A stretch of DNA of 64,000 nt from Bradyrhizobium iriomotense (GTDB lineage Bacteria > Pseudomonadota > Alphaproteobacteria > Rhizobiales > Xanthobacteraceae), in contig NZ_JAFCJZ010000017.1 in the NCBI RefSeq assembly GCF_018130765.1, positions 1 to 64,000 on the forward strand, in the 5' to 3' direction. The notes under the pieces are model-generated. The model worked only from the letters and a program-made list of their open reading frames with translations. It did not search any database and had not been told where the DNA came from. The first letter of the stretch is position 1, and each line of letters begins with the position of its first letter. The translations under genes were made by a program, and so were the position numbers. This document shows, in pieces, positions 23,887 to 33,281 of this stretch.

Positions 23887-25764
23887 ATGTGCGGGATATT
23901 TGGATGGGTTCTTGCCGCCGCGAAGCATCAGAACCGCGAGACCCTCATCGGCCTCACCGATTTGATGTCTCATCGCGGGCCGGACGCTTCGGGCTACTGG
24001 CTTCACCGGACTTCTGACGATCGATATCAAATCGGCTTTGGCCACCGCCGGCTTTCCATTATCGACATCGCTGGTGGCGCCCAGCCGATGGCGACCGAGG
24101 ATGGCAGCTTCCGCTTGGTCTTCAACGGCGAGATCTACAACTACCTCGAGCTGCGGAAGGAGCTCATTGCTCTTGGCCATCACTTTCGCACGGATTCGGA
24201 TACCGAGGTGCTGATCGAGGCATATCGGGCCTGGCAGCTCGACGCAGTACGCAGATTGCGCGGCATGTTCGCCTTTGCACTGTGGGACGATGCCGAGCAG
24301 CGGTTGGTACTTGCCCGCGATGCCTTCGGGAAAAAGCCGCTGTTTCTCGCCGAGGCGCAAGGAGCTGTTCTCTTCGGCTCAGAGATTGAACCGCTCGTTC
24401 AGTTCCCGGGCTTCAGCCGCGCCTTAGACTCGGATGCGCTCGGCCATTATCTGCTAAACCGCTATGTTCCGGGACCATCGACGTTCTTTCAGTCGGTCAA
24501 AAAGCTGCAACCTGGTCATTTTGCGGTATGGCAAAGTGGCATGTTGAAATCGACACGCTATTTTACGCCGCCGTTCGCGACGACAGTGCCAGATGTCGAG
24601 GCGTTCGACGATGCAATTCGATTATTCGAAGGTGCGTTCGATGAAGCCGTCCGAATTCGAATGCGCAGCGACGCGCCGTTTGGCGCTTATCTTTCGGGCG
24701 GCATTGACTCGTCCGCAGTCGTGGCGACCATGGTCAAGCACAGTACGGAGCCGGTGCGGACGTTCTCCGTCGGCTTTCGAGAGACCGGGTACTCGGAGCT
24801 CGATCACGCGCGGGTCATTGCAGGTCAGTTCGGCACCATTCACAATGAACTGAATGTCGAGCCTGGTGCGTTCATGGACCATTGGTCGACCGCCGTACTG
24901 CGTCGCGGTGCTCCGGTGAGCGAGGCATCTGACATCCCGATTTTCATGCTTTCGGAAATGGCTTCCCGCAGCGTGAAGATGGTGCTCACGGGAGAAGGTG
25001 CCGACGAGCTAATGGGCGGATATCCGAAGTATCGGGCCGAGCGGTGGATCGGCCTCTATCAATGGCTCATCCCTCAATTGTTGCACGAGCGGCTGATCCA
25101 TCCGCTGATCCGCTCGCTGCCGTATGGGATGAGGCGCGCAAAAATTGTTGCGCTGGCCGCAGGCGAGCGCGATCTCGCAAACCGTATGCGAGCATGGTTC
25201 GGTGGTCTGTCAGTTGGCGAAAGTGAAGCAATGCTGGGGCGATTGCTATCAGCGACCCCGCCCGATCTGTTTCCATATTCGTCGCAGATCGGATCGAGCC
25301 TGCGACGCACGTTGTTCTTCGATCAGACGTCTTGGCTCCCGGATAACCTTTTGGAACGCGGCGATCGAATGATGATGGCAGGATCAATCGAGGGCCGGAT
25401 GCCGTTCATGGATACGGTGCTGGCCGGCGTCGTGGCGAGATTCCCAGACGACTTTCTGACCGGCGGCAAAGGCGGCAAGAGAGTTTTGCGGGCGGCGATG
25501 GACAAGGTTCTGCCATCGGAAATCATACGACGGAGGAAGATCGGCTTCCGGGTCCCGATCGGGGAATGGTTCAGGGGTCCGTATCGAGAATTCTTGCGGG
25601 ACATGCTGGTAAGCGAAACGTCCTGCGTAGCACAGATGGTAAGCGGCGGAAGGCTCCGTCAGCTCGTAACGGAGCACCTTGGCACTCGACAGAACCACGA
25701 AAGACTTCTTTGGTCATTCGTGAATCTCGAGATCTTCTTGCGTGCATTCAGGGTGGCATCATGA
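23887..25764 (+). CDS. Asparagine-synthase-like glutamine amidotransferase (AsnB family)
   Basis: A 625-residue protein with an N-terminal class II glutaminase domain (Cys2 in MCGIFGW, exposed after Met removal; RGPDASG; FNGEIYN) and a C-terminal ATP-pyrophosphatase synthase domain with the PP-loop SGGIDSSAV at 270-278. It is longer than housekeeping AsnB and resembles forms found in polysaccharide and exosortase-type clusters. There it can use glutamine nitrogen to amidate a carboxyl group, for instance turning uronic acids into uronamides. Next to an AlgD-like enzyme and a WecB-WecC fusion, amidation of a uronic acid residue is the favoured reading. True asparagine synthesis remains possible. 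Confidence 0.9.
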   Translation: MCGIFGWVLAAAKHQNRETLIGLTDLMSHRGPDASGYWLHRTSDDRYQIGFGHRRLSIIDIAGGAQPMATEDGSFRLVFNGEIYNYLELRKELIALGHHFRTDSDTEVLIEAYRAWQLDAVRRLRGMFAFALWDDAEQRLVLARDAFGKKPLFLAEAQGAVLFGSEIEPLVQFPGFSRALDSDALGHYLLNRYVPGPSTFFQSVKKLQPGHFAVWQSGMLKSTRYFTPPFATTVPDVEAFDDAIRLFEGAFDEAVRIRMRSDAPFGAYLSGGIDSSAVVATMVKHSTEPVRTFSVGFRETGYSELDHARVIAGQFGTIHNELNVEPGAFMDHWSTAVLRRGAPVSEASDIPIFMLSEMASRSVKMVLTGEGADELMGGYPKYRAERWIGLYQWLIPQLLHERLIHPLIRSLPYGMRRAKIVALAAGERDLANRMRAWFGGLSVGESEAMLGRLLSATPPDLFPYSSQIGSSLRRTLFFDQTSWLPDNLLERGDRMMMAGSIEGRMPFMDTVLAGVVARFPDDFLTGGKGGKRVLRAAMDKVLPSEIIRRRKIGFRVPIGEWFRGPYREFLRDMLVSETSCVAQMVSGGRLRQLVTEHLGTRQNHERLLWSFVNLEIFLRAFRVAS

Positions 25765-25921
25765 GACTGGTGTACCTGGCGCTTCAAAGGCACCGACGAG
25801 GCATGGAGCAGTCGCCACTACGATCCCTCGCAGGCCCGCGTTTCGCGCCCGCCGGATCAGCACGATCGCGGCCCTTTCGTTACAGCACATTTGGCGACGA
25901 CATGCAGGTGAGAGGGCATTT

Positions 25922-27913
25922 GTGAACTCTGCTTTGGGACGAGTTGCCTGGTACCGAGATCGTCTGGCGGCAATGAGCGCGTCGGAAATCCTCCACCGGG
26001 TCGTCGAAGCCGCCGCCAAGCAAATTGGGCGCCGGCATGACGGCGGCTGGGACATGATCGAACCATTTGGTCCCCTGGCGGCGATACCCGGCGTTGATGC
26101 TCGCATTCTCGCGTTGCCGCCCGATTTATTGGCTCTCATAGCCCAAGAGGCCAACAAGGTCCGTGCCGGGAGCTTTGACCTTCTCGGCGCTCGCTGGCCG
26201 ACGCCCTCGGCGATGCCACCGAATCCGAGCTTCTGGCGTATCGATCCCGAGGATGGCGAACCCTTTCCGCGATGGGACGCCTATACTTTCGATATCTCGT
26301 TTCGGCATGGAATAAACACGCGAGAAATAAAGCGCATATGGGAGCTCAACCGACTGCAATTCCTGGTTCCTCTCGCTGCAGACACAGTGCTGGAGAACAG
26401 GAGCCTGTCCATGCTTTTGACCGGCCTGATTCGATCATGGATGGCGGGTAATCCACCCTTTCGTGGGCCGACCTGGACCTCCGGCATCGAACTCGCGCTC
26501 CGTGTCATTTCAGTCGCAATGGCGCTCTCCATCATCGGGATTGACGGCCTCGACAATGCCGCGCGCCGAGCTGCGCTTCGCTTCTTCTTCGCGCATGTCG
26601 ACTGGATCCGGCGATTTCCATCGCTCAATTCGTCCGCCAACAATCATCGGATCGCCGAGCTTGCGGGACTGATTGTGGGCTCCATCATGGCTCCCGGAAT
26701 TCCCGGTGCAGTCGCTTTGCGCGAGAATAGCTGGTGCGCGTTGCTTGCCGAGGTTGATCGGCAACTTTATCCGGATGGTGTGGGCGCCGAACAGTCTACC
26801 GGCTACTCCGCATTCTCGATAGAGCTCCTCCTCGTTGCGGCTACTGCTCTCGGACGCGAACGCAGCTTGCCGGCAATCACCGTGGAGCGGCTCTCGGCGT
26901 GGGCGGAACATTCTCTTTGGTTGATGGACACTGGCGCCAAAGTGCCCGCGATCGGCGATTTCGACGATTGCCGGGCCATTGCGACAACACAGGCACCAGA
27001 ACCGCGATATGTTGCGTCCATCGTAGCGGCCGTCTCGCATTGCATTGGCCGACAGCATCTTGCTCCGCCGGCCAAGGATCCAAGTATCCGCGATGCCGTT
27101 CTAGGGTCCGCGAAGGCATCACCGCGACAACTCGTTGGGGCACGCTCGTTTCCGATCGGGGGCTACTCAGTCGTCCGAAGCAAGCAGAAAACGCCAGCCG
27201 TACTCACGTTCGATCACGGACCGGTCGGCTATCTGTCGATCGCTGCGCATGGGCACGCGGACGCGCTTTCCATTTGGCTCTCCATTGGCGACCAGCCCGT
27301 TATCGTAGATGCAGGAACCTATCTTTATCACTCGAGCAGGGACGTGCGGGATCTGTTCAGGGATACCGCGGTCCACAACACACTGCGGCTCGATGATATT
27401 GGATCAAGCCGCCCATCTGGACCGTTCAACTGGGCCAGCAAGGCGAATACGCGCCTCATATCCTTCGAAGACACCTCAGTTGCGCGGATCGTGGCAGAGC
27501 ATGACGGATACTTTGCGCAATGTGGCTTGAAACACCAGCGGACGGTCGAATTTGATGGCTCATCGCGCTTCACGATCATCGACGAACTTCTCGAAGGTCC
27601 CGCAGATCGACGGGCCACCGTATCGTTTCTGCTGGATCCCGCCTGCCGGGCCACAGTCGATCCGGATCGTAGTGGCGTATCGATCACATGCAAAGGCCTT
27701 CAAATCATTCGCGTCGCAAGTACGGGTCCATTAAGGCCCCGGGTGGTCCGTGGCGAAGAAGCAACGGGCCTGGGATGGTTCTCTCCGTCCTTCGGGATCC
27801 GCTTGCCTACCGATCAGATACTCTTCGAAGGCCACCTCGAGGGAATCTCAACGATTACACTTGGCTTATTCGAGGATGTGACGATGCCGTGCCGATGCGT
27901 ATCCGGCGTGTAG
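25922..27913 (+). CDS. Heparinase II/III-like polysaccharide-processing protein
   Basis: A 663-residue protein with an N-terminal alpha-helical toroid (about 20-330, with NNHRIAELAGL and EQSTGYSAFS) and a C-terminal beta-sandwich heparinase II/III domain (about 400-640, with HGHADALSIWL and VDAGTYLYHS). The HGHAD and YH residues sit where the family's catalytic Tyr/His occur. I choose the GTG at 25922 (VNSALGRVAWYRDRL), which follows AGGTGAGAGG, because family members start with a WYRDRL-type segment; upstream in-frame starts lack similarity. No signal peptide is obvious, so it may act in the cytoplasm or be exported another way. It probably cleaves or epimerises uronate-containing chains made by this locus. 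Confidence 0.85.
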   Translation: MNSALGRVAWYRDRLAAMSASEILHRVVEAAAKQIGRRHDGGWDMIEPFGPLAAIPGVDARILALPPDLLALIAQEANKVRAGSFDLLGARWPTPSAMPPNPSFWRIDPEDGEPFPRWDAYTFDISFRHGINTREIKRIWELNRLQFLVPLAADTVLENRSLSMLLTGLIRSWMAGNPPFRGPTWTSGIELALRVISVAMALSIIGIDGLDNAARRAALRFFFAHVDWIRRFPSLNSSANNHRIAELAGLIVGSIMAPGIPGAVALRENSWCALLAEVDRQLYPDGVGAEQSTGYSAFSIELLLVAATALGRERSLPAITVERLSAWAEHSLWLMDTGAKVPAIGDFDDCRAIATTQAPEPRYVASIVAAVSHCIGRQHLAPPAKDPSIRDAVLGSAKASPRQLVGARSFPIGGYSVVRSKQKTPAVLTFDHGPVGYLSIAAHGHADALSIWLSIGDQPVIVDAGTYLYHSSRDVRDLFRDTAVHNTLRLDDIGSSRPSGPFNWASKANTRLISFEDTSVARIVAEHDGYFAQCGLKHQRTVEFDGSSRFTIIDELLEGPADRRATVSFLLDPACRATVDPDRSGVSITCKGLQIIRVASTGPLRPRVVRGEEATGLGWFSPSFGIRLPTDQILFEGHLEGISTITLGLFEDVTMPCRCVSGV

Positions 27914-28070
27914 AGGAAACGGTACATTCCCATGGCACGAAGCAGATCAAAAAGGACGGCAAGAGCATCTCCCTCCCCTGACTATCCTCGCTGCTGTGCT
28001 GCCCTCCGCGGCCAGGAGCCCTGGATCATGACGGAACCTGAGAGATGCTCCCCCTAGGGAGGACCCGCGG

Positions 28071-29204
28071 ATGCTTGCAAACGCGCTGTTCGTGTTTCTA
28101 ATGTTTCGTTGCGGCACCGACATTCTTAGTCCTGGGGACAAGGGAACGGCCGTGGTCGCCCTTTACGTCGTTGCGGCGTTGGGGCTGACGGCGCTGAAGA
28201 TTGCATCATCTGGGACCACTCGCGGGGACATGGTCATTTGCGCGACCGTCTTTTTGCTGCTGATAGTCAACCTGCTCTGGATCCCGGCCGAGGCCACCCC
28301 GCAGTTCTATTTTTCAATAACGGTCCTTTTGCCGATTATATTTCTGCTGATCCTTTCGCGCTGCGAACCGTCGACTTTCATCCGGCTGCGAAGGCGAGCC
28401 TTGCTGTTTGGCACTCCCACGTTATGCGGCTTGTTGCTGGTCTTCTTTTTGCGTGACGCTGGGCTCAAGGCGGATCTCCTGGCCGTCCTCAATGAACAGC
28501 CCTTCCATGTCGTAGCCCAAACGATCGCGAAGTTCTCGATCTTGATGATCAATCAATGGATTGGGTTTCCAATCGCTTCCCTGATATTGCTGGCTGCCTT
28601 CAACGTCCGATCGGCCCTCTTGGGCTTCCTCCTCGGGTTCCTGATCAAAAAATGTGCCTCATTCAATATGAGAGCGTTCCTCGTGGTGCTGCTCGTTTCG
28701 GTCATGGCCACAACATTCATTATGTCAAGCTCTGAATTGACCGACGCCTTCCTGCAACGAATTCTGTATCGAGATCGAGATTTCCTGGAGCAGGACGCCT
28801 CCAATTTGACCAGTGGGCGCGACGAAATCTGGCGCTACTATGGTCAAATGCTGGAAGATTCTTCGCTGGTAGAGCTGCTGTTTGGGCGTGGAGCGATCTG
28901 GCTGTATGGCTCCTTCCCGTTGGCTGCCCACAACGATCTCCTGAACTTGATGGTTTGCTACGGGGTCGCGGGCACGACGGCGATCCTCTATGCTTGGTAT
29001 GTGATCCTGTCGCGTTTGGACCAAGAATACCGGATGTCCTGCGTTGCACTATTCTTGGTGCTGTTCTTCACAAACGGTGTGGTTTTCCATCAATCCAATG
29101 TGCTGTTTCTGCTTTTCATGGCCGGGAAGGCACGCCAGCAGCAGCCCAGCAGCGTTTTGGACGATGAATTGATAGGACAACGCGGTCTACCCGCAAATGG
29201 ATAA
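28071..29204 (+). CDS. Wzy-like polysaccharide polymerase / O-antigen ligase family
   Basis: A 377-residue integral membrane protein with about ten hydrophobic segments, for example LLIVNLLWIPA and VLLPIIFLLILS. One long periplasmic loop (about 225-300) contains SGRDEIWRYYGQ and LLFGRGAIW, followed by AHNDLLNLMVCYG. This loop pattern (SGR, GxG, HN) is typical of Wzy/WaaL-type enzymes. Wzy joins lipid-linked repeat units in the periplasm. A GGGAGG ribosome site precedes the ATG at 28071. It is the last gene of the rightward dehydrogenase-to-polymerase run, and its partner flippase is encoded on the other strand at 30592. Confidence 0.85.
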   Translation: MLANALFVFLMFRCGTDILSPGDKGTAVVALYVVAALGLTALKIASSGTTRGDMVICATVFLLLIVNLLWIPAEATPQFYFSITVLLPIIFLLILSRCEPSTFIRLRRRALLFGTPTLCGLLLVFFLRDAGLKADLLAVLNEQPFHVVAQTIAKFSILMINQWIGFPIASLILLAAFNVRSALLGFLLGFLIKKCASFNMRAFLVVLLVSVMATTFIMSSSELTDAFLQRILYRDRDFLEQDASNLTSGRDEIWRYYGQMLEDSSLVELLFGRGAIWLYGSFPLAAHNDLLNLMVCYGVAGTTAILYAWYVILSRLDQEYRMSCVALFLVLFFTNGVVFHQSNVLFLLFMAGKARQQQPSSVLDDELIGQRGLPANG

Positions 29205-29494
29205 CCTCCCGTTGGTCGAGCGGAGAGATGGAGTCCTACAAAGCTTGGCGATCACGCCGGCGCTCTTGATAAATCCGATAGACGCGGTCGGGCTATGCTT
29301 CCCTAAGCGCTTCCCCAAAATCACGAGCCCGGCGAGGCTCACTCATCCAGATTGACGTCCCCTTCCATCCAGTTTGCCGCTCGGCAAGTGTACAGCATCA
29401 GCTCCCATTTGCGTGCAGCCAGCCGCTCGACAAAAGGCCGCGTACGCCGGGCGGGAGTGTTCTTTCGAACTAGTATGGGGCGGGTTTTCCATCA

Positions 29495-30424
29495 TCATTG
29501 AACGGTCGCGCCAGCCCCACAGGGCACGCCATCTCCGCAGGGGAACCCGTCCCATATTTCGATGTCGTCGACCCATTGATATTTCGGCGGCGTACCGCCC
29601 GCGTAGACTTGCGTGAGCATGATCCGGTCGATGGGATCGTTCCCGCCAAGCAATGGCCCAAAATAATCGAACACCACCTGTCCATTGACGGACTGCCATG
29701 CCCGTCCGTCGTCTTGCGCACTTCGATGCCAAAACACCTCGAACTTGAACCAATCTCCGATCGGTACAGGAACAGTGCGATTCGCGGCCCCCCAGAACGT
29801 TTTGGCCGCACCGCCCGAAAGGTCGTCCGTTTTGAGAAACCAATAGGGCTTCTTTAGACGGTCGGTATAGATGTATGTAATGAACCTATGCTGCTCGGTC
29901 GTCTTCCACTCGAAGAGCGCCCGCCAGCTGTTCGGCCCAAGACTTGCCAGAAGGTCAGGCTGAAGTTTGATCCAATAGCTCACGTAAAGATCTGCTTGCG
30001 CTGCTGTCGTAGAGGGCATGAGAAGATATGGAACCTGTGTAGCACCACCGCCACGTCGCCTTATCTCGCTATAGAGCGCCGAGGTTTGCTGATTTCGCGG
30101 TCCAGTGACCTTTTGAATCTCGTTAAAAACATAACTGCCCACGGTTTCCGGCGTCACCGCCGCGTCGGCGAGAAGTTGAAATCGTCCACCTCCCTGCCAG
30201 ATCCGAGGCGCCCAGGTGTAGCCGCTCGCTGGATCAGAACCTCTAATGTCCTGCCAGCATGATGTTGCACAATCATATGGCTCTCCCAACTGCAAGCCTT
30301 CGAAGCTCGACTTGAAGAGGAGCTCGGCGCCGTAAGACGACGACATCGATCCAAGGAAAAGAAAAGGAAGACCAAAGGACCGAATGATGCCTCGGATTGA
30401 ATCATGTTTTCGAAAACACAACAT
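29495..30424 (-). CDS. Secreted polysaccharide lyase-like protein with Sec signal
   Basis: A 309-residue protein with a signal peptide (basic FRKHDSIRG, then FGLPFLFLGSMSSSYG-A), followed by a beta-rich domain starting ELLFKSSFEG. Features shared with heparin-lyase-I-like proteins are SALYSEIRR, YVSYWIKLQPDLL, WRALFEWKT and the C-terminal QWVDDIEIWDG. Three consecutive ATG codons occur at 30430, 30427 and 30424; AGGAAG directly before them fits best with the third. It lies after the flippase gene on the same strand and would act on the polymer in the periplasm or outside. It is a second, Sec-dependent lyase-like protein in addition to the type I one at 18223. Confidence 0.8.
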   Translation of the reverse strand: MLCFRKHDSIRGIIRSFGLPFLFLGSMSSSYGAELLFKSSFEGLQLGEPYDCATSCWQDIRGSDPASGYTWAPRIWQGGGRFQLLADAAVTPETVGSYVFNEIQKVTGPRNQQTSALYSEIRRRGGGATQVPYLLMPSTTAAQADLYVSYWIKLQPDLLASLGPNSWRALFEWKTTEQHRFITYIYTDRLKKPYWFLKTDDLSGGAAKTFWGAANRTVPVPIGDWFKFEVFWHRSAQDDGRAWQSVNGQVVFDYFGPLLGGNDPIDRIMLTQVYAGGTPPKYQWVDDIEIWDGFPCGDGVPCGAGATVQ

Positions 30425-30591
30425 CATCATCTTCCTGCATATAGACAGAAATTGGCTTCGACCGACCAGACAGTGCCTTGCGACAGACTCATACTGCGAC
30501 CCGGAAGCCCACAACCGCGGTGGATTCAATCGTGCGGTGTTATCCTGCACTTCCGGCAGCGGATGTCGTGGACTACAATCATCGGTCACGG

Positions 30592-32037
30592 CTACTCAGC
30601 CCGAAGCGGCCTGTAAAACAGTCCTTGAACAAGCAGCGCGACACGCCGATCCGCGATGGCCATGTAGGTCGCGTATACAACTCCCCCAATGAGAATCGCC
30701 GCCAACAGCCGACCTAATGGTTGAACCGAAACCGCCGCCTGCGTTACCACGAGATAAGCTGCCACACTCATCAAGAACGTTGCAGCCAGCGTCGTCTTGA
30801 TCGACTGCAGATAGGTCCATATGTCGAGACCGATGGCCCATCGCATGAGGAAAAGCATACATACTGCATGGCAGCACGAAATAGCGGCGAAAACGCCGGC
30901 AATGGCCTCTAGGCCCATGTCGACTATCAACAAGAACACAAAGAAACTCGTCAAAGTATATAGCGCGCCTGACACGAAGGCAAAATCAGCGCGCCCTTTC
31001 GCCAAGAGAAGCGGGACGCTGGGAATTACGACCATTCTACCGACACCAAAGATGGTCAACAGCTGAACTACGGGAGTCGACCGCTCCCAAGCAACTCCAA
31101 ATACGACTTGAACGAGCAGCGGCGCTGTTATCAGGAGGCCGGCGAGGAGCGGTAACGTTAAAACAGTCGCGAGCTGCGAAAATTCCAGATAGCCGGCGCG
31201 CAAAAGCGAAGCGTTCGTTTGCTGTCTGGCAAAGATCGGAAATGCAACTCGAGCAAGGATGGGAGCGATCTTTTGAGGCGCAAATGTTGCAACTTGATAC
31301 GCCAGGACGTAGTAGCCCAGCTCCTGCGGACCCAGGTAAAATCCAATGATAAGATAGTCGATATTGGTCGAGACATAGCTGACCGTATTCTCCGCTGTCG
31401 CGTAGAGGCCGAATTTCAGGTGCGGCAATAGACCTCGGACTTTCCAGGCAAGGGCAAGCGGATATTGTCGCCATCCGACGAATGCGATCAGCAAGTATTT
31501 TATCGATAGTGTGGCGGCCCACCCCCATATGGGCGCATAGGCCCCTTCATTTCGCACAGCGGCAACAATTGCTATTGCCAGCCCGACCATCGAACTGACA
31601 ATTTCGATGATAGCCAGCGTCTTGAAAAGAAGATCTCGCGAAAGAAGGCTGTAGAATTGATGCCCGATCGGAATAATCAATAGGCAAATGGACCCCAGCC
31701 GGAGAAGCGGTGCAAGTTCAGGCGCCGCGTAGTAACGCGACAACGCGGACGCACTAGTCCAAATGACTATCCAAACGCCGACACCCAAAGCCAACTCGAG
31801 CGAGTAGAGCGAGGTTCTCAAAGGGCCCAGATCGCCTTGCTCCTTGATCAGGATTCGCCCAATCCCGAAATCGGAGATAAGGGCGGCAACTCCCAGGATC
31901 ATCAGGGCAAGGGCGGAAAGCCCGAGCTGAGACGCGGACAAGAATCGGCTAAGGACCGCAAGCTGCACGCCCATCACGAGCGCAGACGCTGCCGCCGAAC
32001 TGAACGTCCAGCGTATCGGAGACGCGGCGGATATCAT
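30592..32037 (-). CDS. Wzx-like polysaccharide flippase (MOP/MATE superfamily)
   Basis: A 481-residue protein with about twelve to fourteen hydrophobic helices and little soluble sequence, such as LALMILGVAALISDFGIG near the start and GRLLAAILIGGVVYATYM near the end. The GLSALALMILGVAALISDFG and GPQELGYYVLAYQVA patterns are typical of oligosaccharide flippases. It should move the undecaprenyl-linked repeat unit across the inner membrane for Wzy. Its start overlaps the upstream gene's stop (ATGA), so it is co-translated with the six-hairpin protein. Confidence 0.9.
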   Translation of the reverse strand: MISAASPIRWTFSSAAASALVMGVQLAVLSRFLSASQLGLSALALMILGVAALISDFGIGRILIKEQGDLGPLRTSLYSLELALGVGVWIVIWTSASALSRYYAAPELAPLLRLGSICLLIIPIGHQFYSLLSRDLLFKTLAIIEIVSSMVGLAIAIVAAVRNEGAYAPIWGWAATLSIKYLLIAFVGWRQYPLALAWKVRGLLPHLKFGLYATAENTVSYVSTNIDYLIIGFYLGPQELGYYVLAYQVATFAPQKIAPILARVAFPIFARQQTNASLLRAGYLEFSQLATVLTLPLLAGLLITAPLLVQVVFGVAWERSTPVVQLLTIFGVGRMVVIPSVPLLLAKGRADFAFVSGALYTLTSFFVFLLIVDMGLEAIAGVFAAISCCHAVCMLFLMRWAIGLDIWTYLQSIKTTLAATFLMSVAAYLVVTQAAVSVQPLGRLLAAILIGGVVYATYMAIADRRVALLVQGLFYRPLRAE

Positions 32038-33269
32038 CGGAGGCTTTCCGCTGCAAACCTTTCAGGGCCGCTACGGTTGGGAAAATCATTCGTGTGTTCG
32101 CTTTCAAGTTCGAACTGGTTGGCATCAAGCGTGAACTTCGCAGCCCAGTTTGGAAACGCAAATGGAAAATAGTCGCCATTGATCGGGAAGGATCCTCTTA
32201 CACCTCCCACCACATTGGCATCGCCTTGTGTCGGTATCGTTCGGCGGACGAATTGGTTTAGCTTGCGCGCAAGCTCGCGGTACCGAGCGCGATCTACATT
32301 ATGGCCAAGGAACATGAGCGACCACGCGATTTGCGATGAGCCCGTTACGCATGCCCAGTCAGCGGCTGGAGACCAATCGCGCCGCAGACACCCAGCTAGA
32401 TAACCGTCCTGCCGGATGCAGCCGGCCAAACCGTCCGCAAGGCTGACAGCCGCATCGAGGAAGAAGCGATCGTTCGAGAAGCGATACGCTTCTATGATCC
32501 CCTTGAGCGCATAGCCCAGCGGATGGGTCAGCGGAGCCCCATCCGTCATGCTGCAGTCGGCCATCCAGCCGTTGGACTGCAGTTTGCCCACGGCCCAGCG
32601 AACCTGCCGCAATCCTGCCGCCCCCCACGGCTCTCTGCCGGACACCCGGGCGGCTTCAAAGAGCCCCCACGAAACGTGAGTTTCGTAGGCTTTTTCGCCA
32701 GGGGCAGCCAACGGAGTGGGGGCGCGCCGCCAGCAACCGTCCGCATCCTGTGTCTCGACCAGCCAATTGGCTGCTCGGGCCATGGCATTTCGATAGCGGT
32801 CGCCGAATACTTCCGTTCCCCGCGCCAGGCCCAGCAGGACCTGCCCTGTATTGAAGGTGACCGGCACCGGACGTGCAGCATCGACCAGTCCACTTTGGAA
32901 TCCACCTTCAGGAAACTGTATCTTCACCAGCCAATCAAGCATCAGACGGGCACGATCGAGAAGACTATCGTCACCGCGCTGGAGTCCCTGATCAATGAAA
33001 CTGCAGACGATGTAGCCCGTCGTCTCCGGGTATGATGCGGACCATCCCGACCCAAGCGTATAGAACCCCGAGACGCCCCCGTCCCGACCCAGGCTCATAT
33101 CTTGGGCACGACATAACCAATCCAGGGTCAGTTCGACTGCCCGCGCTGGGCCGCAGTCCAGACGGGTTTCGAACTGTTGATCCCCTCGCAACAACTCCTT
33201 CGCTGACGCGGGTGGAAACCTCTTGATCAGCCGGAGCCTGGCGGATCGTACCATATCTCGAGGCATCAT
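32034..33269 (-). CDS. Six-hairpin glycosidase-like protein, function unknown
   Basis: A 411-residue soluble protein made of repeated helical hairpins: GLQRGDDSLLDRARLMLDWL, TGQVLLGLARGTEVFGDR, ARAANWLVETQDADGCW, HVSWGLFEAARVSG and QIAWSLMFLGHN. Glycine, tryptophan and acidic residues sit at the hairpin tips. This is the pattern of alpha/alpha barrels found in glycoside hydrolases, lyases and terpene cyclases. No signal peptide is seen. I cannot assign a family or catalytic pair. It lies 12 bases from the deacetylase and overlaps the flippase, so it should handle the sugar chain or repeat unit. Confidence 0.65.
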   Translation of the reverse strand: MMPRDMVRSARLRLIKRFPPASAKELLRGDQQFETRLDCGPARAVELTLDWLCRAQDMSLGRDGGVSGFYTLGSGWSASYPETTGYIVCSFIDQGLQRGDDSLLDRARLMLDWLVKIQFPEGGFQSGLVDAARPVPVTFNTGQVLLGLARGTEVFGDRYRNAMARAANWLVETQDADGCWRRAPTPLAAPGEKAYETHVSWGLFEAARVSGREPWGAAGLRQVRWAVGKLQSNGWMADCSMTDGAPLTHPLGYALKGIIEAYRFSNDRFFLDAAVSLADGLAGCIRQDGYLAGCLRRDWSPAADWACVTGSSQIAWSLMFLGHNVDRARYRELARKLNQFVRRTIPTQGDANVVGGVRGSFPINGDYFPFAFPNWAAKFTLDANQFELESEHTNDFPNRSGPERFAAESLR

Positions 33270-33281
33270 TTCCGAAATCTC

